From Misgurnus anguillicaudatus (lineage: Eukaryota; Chordata; Actinopteri; Cypriniformes; Cobitidae): a stretch of DNA of 64,000 nucleotides. The notes beneath the pieces were generated by a model, which was given only the letters and a program-made list of their open reading frames with translations, was not told where the DNA came from and searched no databases. Made by a program: the position numbers and the translations under genes. Every line of letters starts with the position of its first letter. The first letter of the stretch is position 1. Below are positions 52,735-63,546 of the stretch, piece by piece. The stretch spans positions 12,738,501 through 12,802,500 of the forward strand of contig NC_073337.2 of the NCBI RefSeq assembly GCF_027580225.2, written 5' to 3'.

Positions 52735-52925
52735 GATGTATTTTGGGACAGACCCGAACTCCTTCCATCCGTCGTCTGATTGCTCTTTCGCAAGGTTGTT
52801 AAAGTGTGTAAAGCCTGCAGTAATTCGCTGAAGACCCAATGAGCACACTTCGGAATGTAAAAATGACAGATGGGAACCCTACCAACTCGTAGACTAACAA
52901 GCACACGCAATTTAACCTGATGAGG
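52735..52925. repeat. Degraded copy of the CCCAAATGGC MITE
   Basis: GGGACAGACCC, CTTTCGCAAGG, AACTCGTAGACTAACAAGCA and CACGCAATTTAA match 14280-14530 in the same orientation. Confidence 0.6.
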
Positions 52926-53514
52926 AACACTGTGCCGTACACTGCATTACGTCATTGTAACTTTGAAGCATTAAATCTTCAAAATATACGGTCATGTGGC
53001 ACATCGTTGTAAAGCTCAGACTTTCGGGATTCCATTAAGCGCACACACAAAGCATAATATGATTGTTAGCAGTCATAAAACTGTAATCTAGTTGTTAGTT
53101 ACCTGAACCGGGCGGTGCTGATTTAGGATATTTACTTATCTTCAAAATCTTCCCTTTATCCGCTTCGCTGAAATTGTCCAAAACAAATTGTTCATAAATC
53201 CCCAAAAGTCCAAGGAAATGGAATATCCAAGCCTTTTAATCCAAAACGATTTGTTAATCTCACAATCTTGACGTTTCTGACCGAATTACGATATAAATAG
53301 TGTATACAATTAGTTCACTAACAGACATTCGCTCCAACCTCACTTTTCATTCACGATTTATTATGAATATATTCGGATGTCACGTTTATTGTGCAACGTC
53401 TGAGGAACAAATACGCACCCTTGTGGAATTTCAGCCGTTCCATAAGAGGCTACGCCCACAAGACTGAAAGTCCTGGCATTTGGGACAGTTATTTCCACCC
53501 ATCATTCGGTTAAA

Positions 53515-53720
53515 AAGGGACGAGACAATCCCGCTGGGTTGTAATTAAACCCATGCTGGGTTGTACAACCCAAAATTCTGGGTTGTTTTAACCCAAATTT
53601 TTTATATTTGACCCAACAATGGATTAAAACGACCCAGAATTTTGGGTTGAAACAACCCAGCATGGGTTAAATTACAATGCAGCTGGCTGGGCTCGTCCCT
53701 TTTTGACCGAATGCTGGGTT
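53515..53720. repeat. TGGGTT/AACCCA foldback repeat
   Basis: Dense alternating GCTGGGTTGT and ACAACCCA blocks. The left half pairs with the right half across TTTGACCCAACAATGG. This is the best preserved copy of the family in the window. Confidence 0.75.
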
Positions 53721-53727
53721 GAAAGTA

Positions 53728-54080
53728 ACTGTCCCAAATGGCAGAACTTTCGGTCTTGTGGCCTTAAATTGCGTGTGCTTGTTAGTCTACGAGTTCGTAG
53801 GGTATCCATTTTATCATTTTTACATTCCGAAGTGTGCTCATCGGGTCTTCGGCGAAGCCCACATTGCTGCAGGCTCCACACACTTTACCAAGTCCTTGAG
53901 AAAGAGCAATCAGACGACGGATGGGAGGAGTTAACACTGATGGGCAACTTCTCTTCCTATTCCGGCGTGACGTTCGAGTCTGTCCCAAAATACGACTCTG
54001 GTGCGCCCTTGTGGACGCGTGTCAATGGTCCCTAAAGTCTGCACTACATGATGTCATCAAAGTGTGGACTCTGAGATCTA
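53728..54080. mobile_element. CCCAAATGGC MITE, inverted relative of 14217-14577
   Basis: CTGTCCCAAATGGCAGAACT, GCCTTAAATTGCGTGTGCTT and GTCTACGAGTTCGTAGGG match the complement of 14217-14577. The right end lies near GACTCTGAGATC. Confidence 0.65.
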
Positions 54081-54384
54081 AGATCGGACTCAACTGGAAA
54101 AGATAGGCATGATCAGTCGTTATGATCATCTAGGCGGCACCATTTTCTTTAGGGTGCATGTCATACCAGATTTAAACGGCTTCCTTTCTACAGCAGAACA
54201 CAAACCAAGACTTTTATATAAAATGCCATCACTTGATTGGCTTGTTTGGAACTCCAAAAGCAGATACATCCAAGTGTTCCTGTAGCTGAGTTGGAGCATT
54301 GTTTTAGCAGAGCATTGGTGAACATATAATAAATAATAACAATAAACTTTCAGCAAAAAAGGCACAAAAGCTGTCACTAGGCGG

Positions 54385-54495
54385 TATCCTTTCAAAATGT
54401 ACACCTTTGTACCTAAAGGAGCATATTAGTACCTCAAAGGTACATATATGTACCTTAATGGTGCATATTAGGACCATTTTAAAGGATACCGTCAC
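54385..54495. mobile_element. Intact short MITE (GGTATCCTTT ends)
   Basis: The left end GGTATCCTTTCAAAATG and the right end CATTTTAAAGGATACC are inverted. The middle holds TACCTCAAAGGTACATATAT. It represents the unsplit form of the element interrupted at 16092. Confidence 0.7.
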
Positions 54496-55032
54496 AGTCA
54501 CAACTTTTCCAACAGGTCACTTTGGATCTGCCAAATGACTTTGATGGGTTAAAAGTCTGCTTTAATGATAAAGTATGCACTTTTTGGAGTTTCAACATTT
54601 TATGTCCTATACGTACAACATAAAGTGATTAGTATTTTAATAAAAAAACCTTTGTGTTCAGCTAAAGAAAGGAAGTCAAATACATTCATTTCACCCTTTT
54701 AACATTCACTGCTTTCTGCCTTCCTCAGCAAATTAAACCCATCACATTATCCAGTGTGTCTGTAATCTCGGAGCTGTATCCTGTTCAGCTTGTTCTCTTT
54801 TCTCAGTATTTCAATATGTATGCGCTTGAAAGTGCTTTGGCTTGATTTACTATATAAAAGCTTTCCAGCTCCATTATTGAGGTTAAAAGTTTGATGAAAA
54901 TTGGGTTGTCTTCAGCAAGGGTCCATACTCTCTAATAGTCTCTTGGCTACACAGGATTAAAAAAGGATACAAGAGGAGAGAGAGGGTACACTATCATAAC
55001 AGAATCACAGAGATACAAGGTATATTGTTTGC

Positions 55033-55290
55033 AGTGGCAGCCGGTGACTTTGGTGAAGTTCGTCACAACATGTATGTAGCCCGTCATGTGTGTGGTTCCT
55101 TTTTTCAAAATATGTGTTCGGCGCGTCAAGTGAACCTGTGTGCATCACGTGTCTTGTCAAAATAAGTGCCTGCTGCAGAGTGCAGACGCGATTAAAGGGT
55201 TTATGATAAAAGAGACGCTCAAGTTTACTGTTAAGGGAATGTCTTGTGTGTTTTTGGTGAACTTGAGTTTTGATGCGTCTGCAGCAGGCA
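55033..55290. mobile_element. Partial copy of the CAGTGGCGG hAT-type family
   Basis: AGTGGCAGCCGGTGACTT, GTGCATCACGTGTCTTGTCA and TTTATGATAAAAGAGACGCT match 33670-34116. The right part is missing after GCAGCAGGCACTT. Confidence 0.7.
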
Positions 55291-55293
55291 CTT

Positions 55294-56843
55294 AGACTAC
55301 ATTCACACTGTCATCAAAATTCGATTTTCTGCTCATATGTGACCCATGTCTTCCATATGTGGTTCTAAATCAGATACAGGTCAGATATTTTGTCATGCGA
55401 CCTCAGTCTGAACAGTTATATCGTAATTCATGCGACTTTTACGTCATTCTAGATTGATGTGCGTCACAATTGCGGAAATATGTTTGCAAAACCACTTAAA
55501 AACATTCAAGACATTAAATATTAAGCTTCTGTTGCACATCGCCTTACACATGAAAGCCCCTAACACGCAAATAAGTGGGTTTGACTGTCCTGAAGCGTTT
55601 TCCAGATGACGGACCTGCACGTGACCCGGGAGCAGACTGCCTCGGCTCGTATCGTTCGCTCCCACGTAAAATGCGTTGACTGGCCGGTGTGCGCAGCTCC
55701 GTATGAAGTCCACAACACCAGCTCAGTAGTCTGCAAGTTCATTTCCGTATTATCACATGCTGTGCATGACGTAGTATTGTTCTTTTGCGCATGCAATGCA
55801 GTTCAGGACCACGAACAGTTCACACAGCTGTCTGATTTAGCCACATAATGTGAAAAGTCAAAGAAAAAAAATCAGATCTGAGCAAAAAATCAGAATTGAG
55901 CATTAAAGGATTAGTCTATTTTCTTAAAAGAAAAATCCAGATAATTTACTCACCACCATGTCATCCAAAATGTTGATGTCTTTCTTTGTTCAGTCGAGAA
56001 GAAATTATGTTTTTTGAGGAAAACGTTGCAGGATTTTTCTCATTTTAATGGACTTTAATAGAGCCCAACATTTGATACTTGGCTCAACACGTGGCGGTTT
56101 TTTTCAACGGAGTTTCAAAGGACTGTGGACAATCCCAAACGAGGCATGGGGGTCTTATCTAGCGAAACGATTGTCATTTTTGACAAAAATAAAGAATATG
56201 CTCTTTTAAACCACAACTTTTCGTCTAGGTCCGGTCCAGCGCGACCTAACATAAATGCGTAGTGACGTAGGGAGGTCACGTGTTACATATATAAAACGCA
56301 CATTTGCGGACCATTGTAAACAATAAACTGACACAAAGACATTAATTAGTATCAGTTGACATACAACAACGTAGGAACGGTCCTCTTTCAACACACTTGT
56401 AAACACTGGGGCGGAGTTTCGCGTTCGTCCTCTGTGACCTCTTGACGTCATGATGTATTGCGTGGGGTCAGCTGGCGCATCACGACCATTTCTAGACGCG
56501 AAGTTGTGCTTTAAAAGTGTATATTTGTTATTTTTATTTTCAAAAATGACAATCGTTTTGCTGGATGGGACCCTTGTGCCTCGTTTGGGGTTGTTTGTGG
56601 TCCTTTGGGACTCCGTTGAAAAAAACTGTTAAGTGTTGAGTTAAGTATTAAATGTTGGGCTCTATTAAAGTCCATTAAAATGAGAAAAATCCTGGAATGT
56701 TTTCCTCAAAAAACATAATTTCTTCTCGACTGAACAAAGAAAGACATCAACATTTTGGATGACATGGTGGTGAGTAAATTATATGGATTTTTCTTTTAAG
56801 AAAATGGACTAATCCTTTAATGTTTGCAGTGTGAACGAAGTCT
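55294..56843. mobile_element. TIR element split by a TTAA-type MITE
   Basis: The ends AGACTACATTCACACTG and CAGTGTGAACGAAGTCT are inverts. The insertion at 55907-56816 lies between GAGCA-TTAA and TTAA-TGTTTGCAG, so the ancestral target can be read as GAGCATTAATGTTTGCAG. Confidence 0.8.
55907..56816. mobile_element. TTAA-flanked MITE, ~910 bp
   Basis: The ends AGGATTAGTCTATTTTC and GAAAATGGACTAATCCT are inverts with TTAA outside (55903-55906, 56817-56820). The arms contain CACCACCATGTCATCCAAAA and its complement. Relatives lie at 44951 and 60701. Confidence 0.85.
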
Positions 56844-56846
56844 TAC

Positions 56847-57086
56847 TTAGTATTTTTGTGTTGTTTTCAGTACAAATATCGAAAAATTCTAAAATCAAGA
56901 TGCATTTTCTTGATGAACAAAATGAAAATACATCTAGTTTTTAGACAATATCCAATTTTGGTGGATTTGTGCATAAAACAAGCAAAAAATCTGCCAATTC
57001 TGCCAGGTTATTTTGCTCATCAAAAAAATGCATCTTAATTTAAGAATTTTTAGATATTTGTACTGAAAACAAGACAAAAATACTAG
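56847..57086. mobile_element. Foldback MITE
   Basis: TAGTATTTTTGTGTTGTTTT and AAAACAAGACAAAAATACTA are inverts. AGTACAAATATC/GATATTTGTACT and AAGATGCATTTT/AAATGCATCTT pair inside. About 240 bp. Confidence 0.8.
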
Positions 57087-57150
57087 GTAAGAAAGTAATT
57101 TTTTTGCAGTAAAGGTACAGAGCAATTAATATGACAATTTATTTCAAGTT

Positions 57151-58121
57151 ACAGTTTTTTACAATCACTTTGCTACTATTTTCAGAACCTTGATGTCATT
57201 TTTCACAACTCTAGATACAAAACTCAAAACGGTAATCACTTGTAACACAGGCTGTCTAGTGTTCAAAACATTGCATTGTGCATTCACATCTTTAAAGACA
57301 TCTTGCACTTGCACAATCATTGTTTCAAAACACAAATTTACTGTGAAATACCATGGAAACATAACTATAGATCACCCACACACAAGCAACTGATAGTTTC
57401 ACTAAGTCATTGTTTGTACAATCATTAAATATTGTAGAACAAAATTGGTGATACAGATTTCATTATGGTACATGTAGAGCAAATACATATCTGTAAAAGT
57501 ACTGCAAAGTACTGGAATCATTGAACAAAGTTTGTAATGTATTGATGAAAACACTACAGTACAATCACAACATAGGTCACATCATTTCACAATCTGCACT
57601 CAATCATCAGTAACAAGTTGGCAGAATTGGACAAGCAATTACAAGGGCCTGCATCTATACAGTACAGTGATATTTGGTTCATGCTCCATGCTTATTGGTT
57701 ACAATGAACCTCATTATCTTGAAACTTTCATGATTTTCAGTAAACATGGAAGATTCTTTGTCTGTTTCCATACAACTATTATGAATAATGCAACAGTTAC
57801 TTATCATTTTGGGCAGTTGTATTGATTGATAGTTAGATCATTGTAAGAAAATGAATAGACACTTATTTGAAATGTGATGTGTGAATAGCCTTTTGAAACA
57901 GTAGTACTTTGATGTTAAGTTGTGTCATATTGAACAGGTGATTTTGGTTGAATGAATAAATGATCCAAGTTTTATGTGTATTGTATCCAAGCAATTGAGA
58001 AAAGAGTTAAGAGTTTTGAAAAATGTGCATTTTGATCTTTGGTTGTGAGTTTTGTGTCTAGAGTTGTGAAAAATGACATCAATGTTCTGAAAATAGTAGC
58101 AAAGTGATTGTAAAAAACTGT
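57151..58121. mobile_element. TIR element, ~970 bp, with ~80-bp termini
   Basis: The left ACAGTTTTTTACAATCACTT is matched by the right AAGTGATTGTAAAAAACTGT, continuing inward through GCTACTATTTTCAGAAC and CACAACTCTAGA. No transposase frame. No clear target duplication, so the superfamily is open. Confidence 0.8.
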
Positions 58122-58480
58122 AAATCAACTAAAATGAAGTACAGTGAACTTGCTGAACAATGTTGAAGCAACGATTTTATTAATTCTTTTTGAAGTAAAT
58201 TCAACCTGTCTGGGTTTACAGTGTAGGGTCAGATTAGAGATCTAGATACCTTTTCTTTCCCTATGATTGCAAGGACTTCTTTTTATATAACACAGCGAAC
58301 AACTCTTTAAAGTAAATGAATACTTATTTACTTTCATGACACTATTGTGAAAATTGTGGGATTGCTTTACTGTATGTTTTCCTTTTAAAGACTGCAGCAT
58401 GAGAAAATAACTTTAAAGTGTGGGCTGTTAAGAGCATAGCATTGATTGGACAAGTTTACTGAATGAGTCATTTACATTTA

Positions 58481-58610
58481 CGCATTTGGCAGACACTTTT
58501 ATCTAAAGTTATACAGTGCATTCTAGCTATACTGTACATTTTTAGTGTACAGTATGTGTTTCTTGGGATTTGAACCTATGAACCTTTGTTCTGCTTATGT
58601 GCAATCCAAA
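58481..58610 (-). mobile_element. 3' part of a tRNA-derived SINE
   Basis: ACGCATTTGGCAGACACTTT, TACAGTGCATTCTAGCTATA and GTATGTGTTTCTTGGGATTT match the body of the SINE at 7346-7516 in the same orientation. The tRNA head is degenerate. Confidence 0.6.
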
Positions 58611-59232
58611 AACCAATGATAAAAATCCTTTCAGAAAATCAGTATGATTTTAATAGTGTATCAGTCATCATTTAAATTAGCAGCTGTCTGGTCTGGTGAA
58701 CCATAACAGAATCTTATGTATTGCCTTTATAGCTTATATAAGTTGGATCTTTAGAAAACCTAGATGTGAGTAATTAACAGATTTGCACAAAAGCCCTGAC
58801 CTTCATAAAAGAACTACCACAGTCACGACCATGTTATCTATATGCAATCCACTTCCCTACATACTCCTCTGCACACAAATAAACTCAAAAACTGTCATTA
58901 AGGGAATGCAATGGCAAAAGCTATGGATTCGTGCCAAACTGAAATAGACCCTGCATGAAAATAGTAACAGTTTGAAGACCCTTTGGGCGTAAACCTGCAT
59001 GTCAAATTCACCCCAAGACTTCTCAATGTGAGTCAAAAAAGCAACAGAGATGTCACTTGTTGAAAAGAAGATGGTGGTGTGGGTAGAGGAAGAAATGGGT
59101 GAGTGTTTGTATGAGATAAAGACAGATGTGGTCAAGATCTTGCAGTGCAGACAGCTTAAATCCAGTTTTACCATCAATAATGCAACTGCTTAGCCCCTAT
59201 TTAATAAGGTAACATAATAAAATAATAAAGTA

Positions 59233-59480
59233 TTACACTTTAGCTCTATTCGCACAGGATTAGTATTACCTGGTGACCTGTAGTGATTTGTAATAACTGC
59301 GAGGTTGTCTGTGATCTATATCCTGTGCAAATCGGCCATGTCTGTAATCTGTAAAGTAAAAATTCCTCCGCAAATGACCTACAGTATTTCGCCAAACACA
59401 GAGGTCCTGTGATAATATTAGTAACATTGTCATTTGGCAGGATAATATATCATTTTTTCAAGGCTGTGCTCTTTTTTTTT
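59233..59480. repeat. Repeat with ATTCGCACAGGATTAG
   Basis: Shares its opening with 39700-39740 (slc2a13 intron). Contains GTCATTTGGCAGG near the right side. Ends uncertain. Confidence 0.45.
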
Positions 59481-60189
59481 CTCTATTTCTGCATCTCTTG
59501 CACTGCAGCTGTACAGAGACGCATCCCTCCGCTTCTTATGGTTTCCATGTAAAACTTGAGGGTTAGATGTCATTTGCCGATCAATCTGCTCAGCATTGCA
59601 TGCGAAAGTATAGTTTTATGCCACTCTTTTGTTGTTTTTGTTGTCTGGGAAACTAGGAAAAGCAAAACAAATATTTTTTCAAAACTGTTTTCTTGGTGTG
59701 ACATATTTGCAATTTTTTCTGGATTCAAACGCTGCTGGAAACATTTGGGATAATGTAAGACAAAATATATAACACTATAAAATCTTATATAGAGAAGAAA
59801 ACAGCCAACTATGCACCTCACGCTGATATTTCAGCTACGAGGCTTTCTCAAAGGTCATACTGCCAGAACACTCGGTCGAGAAGAAATGTCAGTTTAACAA
59901 CAATTTGTTTTCTCAGACCCAAATAGGCGTCAGAGACAGTGTAAGAATGACTAAAACCTCGATAAGGCTGAGGCTGGGTCGTGATTGCACAGCATGTCAC
60001 GATGACTAGTATGGGTGTTTGTGATTTCCTCAGGGTTGTTCTATATGTGGCATCTTCTGAATTATTCATTTATACAATAATTTAAACATTGCTAGTTACA
60101 CTCTTTCTAAAAAAAGTTGCTTTGTTGGGTGACATACAGACTGATATTACTACTTACTAACAATATAGTGAAATATATATATAGAGAGA

Positions 60190-60478
60190 GACACTCTAAA
60201 AACAAATGGTGCTATATAGCACCAAAAGTGGTTCTTTGCTCGTAATCATAGAAAAACTGTTTTTAGTGCCATATAGCACCGGTGAAGCATCTGTGTAGAA
60301 CCATATAGTGCTATGTAGAACCAAATGTGGTGCTATATGGCACCTATATGGTTCTACACAGGTGCTTCACCGGTGCTTCACCGGTGCTATATGGCACTAA
60401 AAACGGTTCTTCTATGGTTACGATTCAAATCAATAGTTTTGGTTCTATATAGCACCGTTTGTTTTTTTAGAGTGCAGT
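60190..60478. mobile_element. Foldback MITE with GGTGCTATATGGCACC hairpins
   Basis: The outer arms ACACTCTAAAAACAAATGGT and its near-complement at the right (GTTTGTTTTTTTAGAGTG) enclose repeated GGTGCTATAT and ATATAGCACC blocks and a duplicated GTGCTTCACCG unit at 60361-60382. Confidence 0.8.
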
Positions 60479-60489
60479 CATGTTCTTAT

Positions 60490-60690
60490 AGTTAAAGAGT
60501 CGGACTTGTAACCCGAAGGTTGTCGGTTTTGAATCTCACGGCCAGCAGGTTGTGACTGTGGTGCCCTTGAGCAAGGCATCCTTTGCCTAATTGCTCCCCG
60601 GGCACTGCACTTATAGCTGCCCACTGCTTCATGCATGTTGTGTGTTCACTACTTACTGGGATGGGTTAAATGCAGATGGCACATGGGGTA
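60490..60690 (+). mobile_element. tRNA-derived SINE, 5' truncated
   Basis: GAGTCGGACTTGTAACCCGA and GGTTTTGAATCTC correspond to a tRNA anticodon arm and B box (with an extra T). The body has GTGCCCTTGAGCAAGGCATC and TTACTGGGATGGGTTAAATG. The A box side is missing, so it is not transcribed as a tRNA. Confidence 0.7.
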
Positions 60691-60700
60691 ATATACTTAA

Positions 60701-61159
60701 AGGTTTAGTCCATTTTCTTAAAAAATTATCTAGATAATTTACTCACCACCATGTAATCCAAAATGTTGATGTCTTTCTTTGTTCAGTCGAGAAGAAATTA
60801 TGTTTTTTGAGGAAAACATTCAATTATTTTTCTAATTTTAATGGACTTTAATGGACCCCAACACTTAACAGTTTTAATACAGTTTAAAATTGCAGTTTCA
60901 AAGGACTCTCTTTTTTATTTTTCTTGCCAAAATGACAATCGTTTCGCTAGATAAAACCCTTATGCCTCGTTTGAGATCATTTAGAGTCCTTTGGAAACTG
61001 CAATTGAAATTGTAAAGTATTGGGGTCCATTAAAGTCCATTAAAATGAGAAAAATCCTGAAATTTCTTCTCGACTGAACAAAGAAAGACATCAACATTTT
61101 GGATGACATGGTGGTGAGTAAATTATCTGGATTTTTTTTTAGAAAAATGGACTAATCCT
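60701..61159. mobile_element. TTAA-flanked MITE
   Basis: AGGTTTAGTCCATTTTC and GAAAAATGGACTAATCC are inverts with TTAA at 60697-60700 and 61160-61163. It shares CACCACCATG...CCAAAATGTTGATGTC arms with 55907-56816 but is about half the length. Confidence 0.85.
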
Positions 61160-61312
61160 TTAACCATTTAATAACAATATTAAAGCTCATCTTAGTAAAC
61201 ATCACTGTTAATTTTATTAATGAAATCTATTAATAACAAGCGGCTGTCGTGGTCCGCACGTAACTTTGGTAAACTCCGCTAACTAAGAATAAATAACAAC
61301 AAAGTTCTTTAA

Positions 61313-61688
61313 AGAGTAACTAAACCCTAAACAAACTTTTTTTAGTTAATGATCTGTAAGAATGGGGCTTTATTAGTGCTGTTCATTGATTTTAGTAAGT
61401 TTTTTGACATTTGGATATAAAGTGTTTCAATACTACAATATATGGTGTAAAAACGTCTGAGTGCTGCCCTCTTCAGTTGGCTACTGCAGTTGAATTTTCC
61501 TATTGGATGGTGGGTCCAAAAAATGACACGTGACGTAAGCAGGTTCAAGATCACCATGCCCTTGTTACGATCTCACCACACACTTAGTTCGTCCCCTCTA
61601 TCTCCGTTGGGATCTGCCCACTTTTCTTGCATTTTTCAAATATTGCCAGTGGGTGGAGTCAGGCTCAGACTAGGGGTTTAGTTACGCT
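61313..61688. mobile_element. TTAA-flanked MITE (AGAGTAACTAAACCC ends)
   Basis: The ends AGAGTAACTAAACCC and GGGTTTAGTTACGCT are inverts with TTAA at 61309-61312 and 61689-61692. 376 bp, non-coding. Confidence 0.8.
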
Positions 61689-61734
61689 TTAAACTTAGTT
61701 TACTTATATAACAAGCAAAAAACAACACATAGAT

Positions 61735-61900
61735 TACATAGGAAACCAAAACATTTGTTATTTTCGACGAGACATTTGTTCAAGAGATCAGTTTAGCAAC
61801 TAGTCAGACCATTAAAAAAAATGAAACCGGAAGTAAAGTTCGGATCCAGACATGTATCGCATCAGCGCACATGCGTCAGATGAAACCGTCTATAGAGTGT
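61735..61900. repeat. Dispersed repeat pair, copy 2
   Basis: Same block order as 46735-46930. The two are clearly homologous but diverged. Confidence 0.6.
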
Positions 61901-62141
61901 AAGCAATTACTTAATGAGTTTATTATGGCAAGAAACAAGCAGGTTTCTTGTGACCTTTCGGTTTAGGTTTCCTAAAACGTAGCCCTAAATAAAAATGAGC
62001 ATTCTGGAGGGTTTTAACATGCAAGCTGACTCATGGAGCAACAGATTGCTTGCAGTGTGTTTGGTAGAATCTCAGTTAGCATTCATCTCAATGATAAAAT
62101 CTGTTATGTAATGGAGAGCAGTGAGGGCGCTGTGGTCTTGC

Positions 62142-62145
<4 letters not shown>

Positions 62146-62229
<84 letters not shown>
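62146..62229. repeat. (GA)n microsatellite, ~84 bp
   Basis: An uninterrupted run of AG dinucleotides, about 42 units, with no interruption that I can see. It produces a spurious Glu-Arg repeat reading frame. Confidence 0.98.
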
Positions 62230-62230
<1 letters not shown>

Positions 62231-62699
62231 CAGACAAACTACTCCCATAGGGACTAACCTATTTCACAAATGCAAGGAATGAATATTTCTCAGATGCTAA
62301 ACGAACATGAACCCTCACGAATCCGTAGCTATAATATACATATCCTAAACTATGTACGCTCTGGGTTCACATGGCTATAATAACGCAATAATTTCATGAC
62401 ATTATTTGTAAATAAATGCTATATGCAATGAACCTTCATTATTTCTAGCATGTTTCCGCTCAAATGCATTGAAAGTATTTAGTAAAAAACAGCACTTATT
62501 TGCTCTTGACATGCAGTACCATTAAGAACGGTTAACCCGTACTTTGTGTCTCAAGCAAAAATGTAATGCATTTTTTAATGATGAATCAGATTATTTTTCC
62601 AGTCGAATGCAAAAATACCTTGTGCACATCCGCAGAAGCATTGTGCTTAAGATCACGTCTTATATTTACTTCATGTGTATCACATGATTCTCGTCACAG

Positions 62700-62990
62700 A
62701 AACATGCAAAGCAATGGCAACACACAATATTAAAGAGCACTTATTTCACTTATTTCATTGCTAAAAACAATGTTATTTTGTGTATTTGCTATAATACAAT
62801 GTGTTTGCGTGGTTTATGGTTAAAAACACATTATTTTCGCGGTATTTTGACGTCATCCGGCTGTCGATTCTTGCGACACCACATGAAGTTGAACAAGCCT
62901 AATAACTTCTTTTACTGCTCAACTTGCTCTCAAATCAACTCAAGTCAATTTGAAGTTAGCCGGCAGACGAACCCAACCAAAGAGTAACTC
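62700..62990. repeat. Inverted third copy of the 47630 repeat
   Basis: AACAATGTTATTTTGTGTAT, CAATGTGTTTGCGTGGTTTA and ACACATTATTTTCGCGG match the complement of 48000-48066. The right end is unclear. Confidence 0.55.
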
Positions 62991-63546
62991 TGTTTCAACC
63001 GTCTCTCAAGGGGAAATCACCAAAACCCTCAATAAAAGATGACTAGAACATGTGCAGTATGTGGATGTAAGGACAGCAAATTCAGGCCACCGGGAGATTT
63101 TATTGTTTACATCAACGCGACCCTCAGTTGACACACAACTAACAGATTACTCAAAAATTTTAATGTGAACTTTCGTCAGAGTACTGTTTTCAGCCCAGTT
63201 TTTCCGCGGACTCAGGTAATGTAAAATGGTAAAAATATCTAAAACATCATTTGGCTTAGTTGTTGCTTGTTTTGTGTAACTACGCTAAACATACTGCGTA
63301 TAAAGTTATTATCATGTTGTTGTTATTATGAACACGAGCAAAGCAAGCTAACGTTAGCTCATCCTGTGCAGCTGTCAATCAAAGAACGTTATCATCTACC
63401 GTCAATCATCTCGCCTCAAGACCCGCCCCCATTTAGAACGTTCAGAATTACGTAGTCGTGCATTTTTCTTCCTGTTCACCATTACTGTAGCAGTTAAAAG
63501 CTTTAATTTTTTATATGGAGTTAGTACATTTGATGGCAGCACACAG

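Noticed and set aside
60490..60560. Possible tRNA gene on the plus strand
   Set aside because: The acceptor and D arms are missing, the B box has an inserted base, and a SINE body follows.
62033..62257. Frame with a Glu-Arg repeat
   Set aside because: Artefact of the GA microsatellite.
63031..63132. MTRTCAVCGCKDSKFR-type frame, considered as another THAP-like start
   Set aside because: It has closely spaced cysteines but lacks the FYKL and KW features, and stops after about 30 residues.
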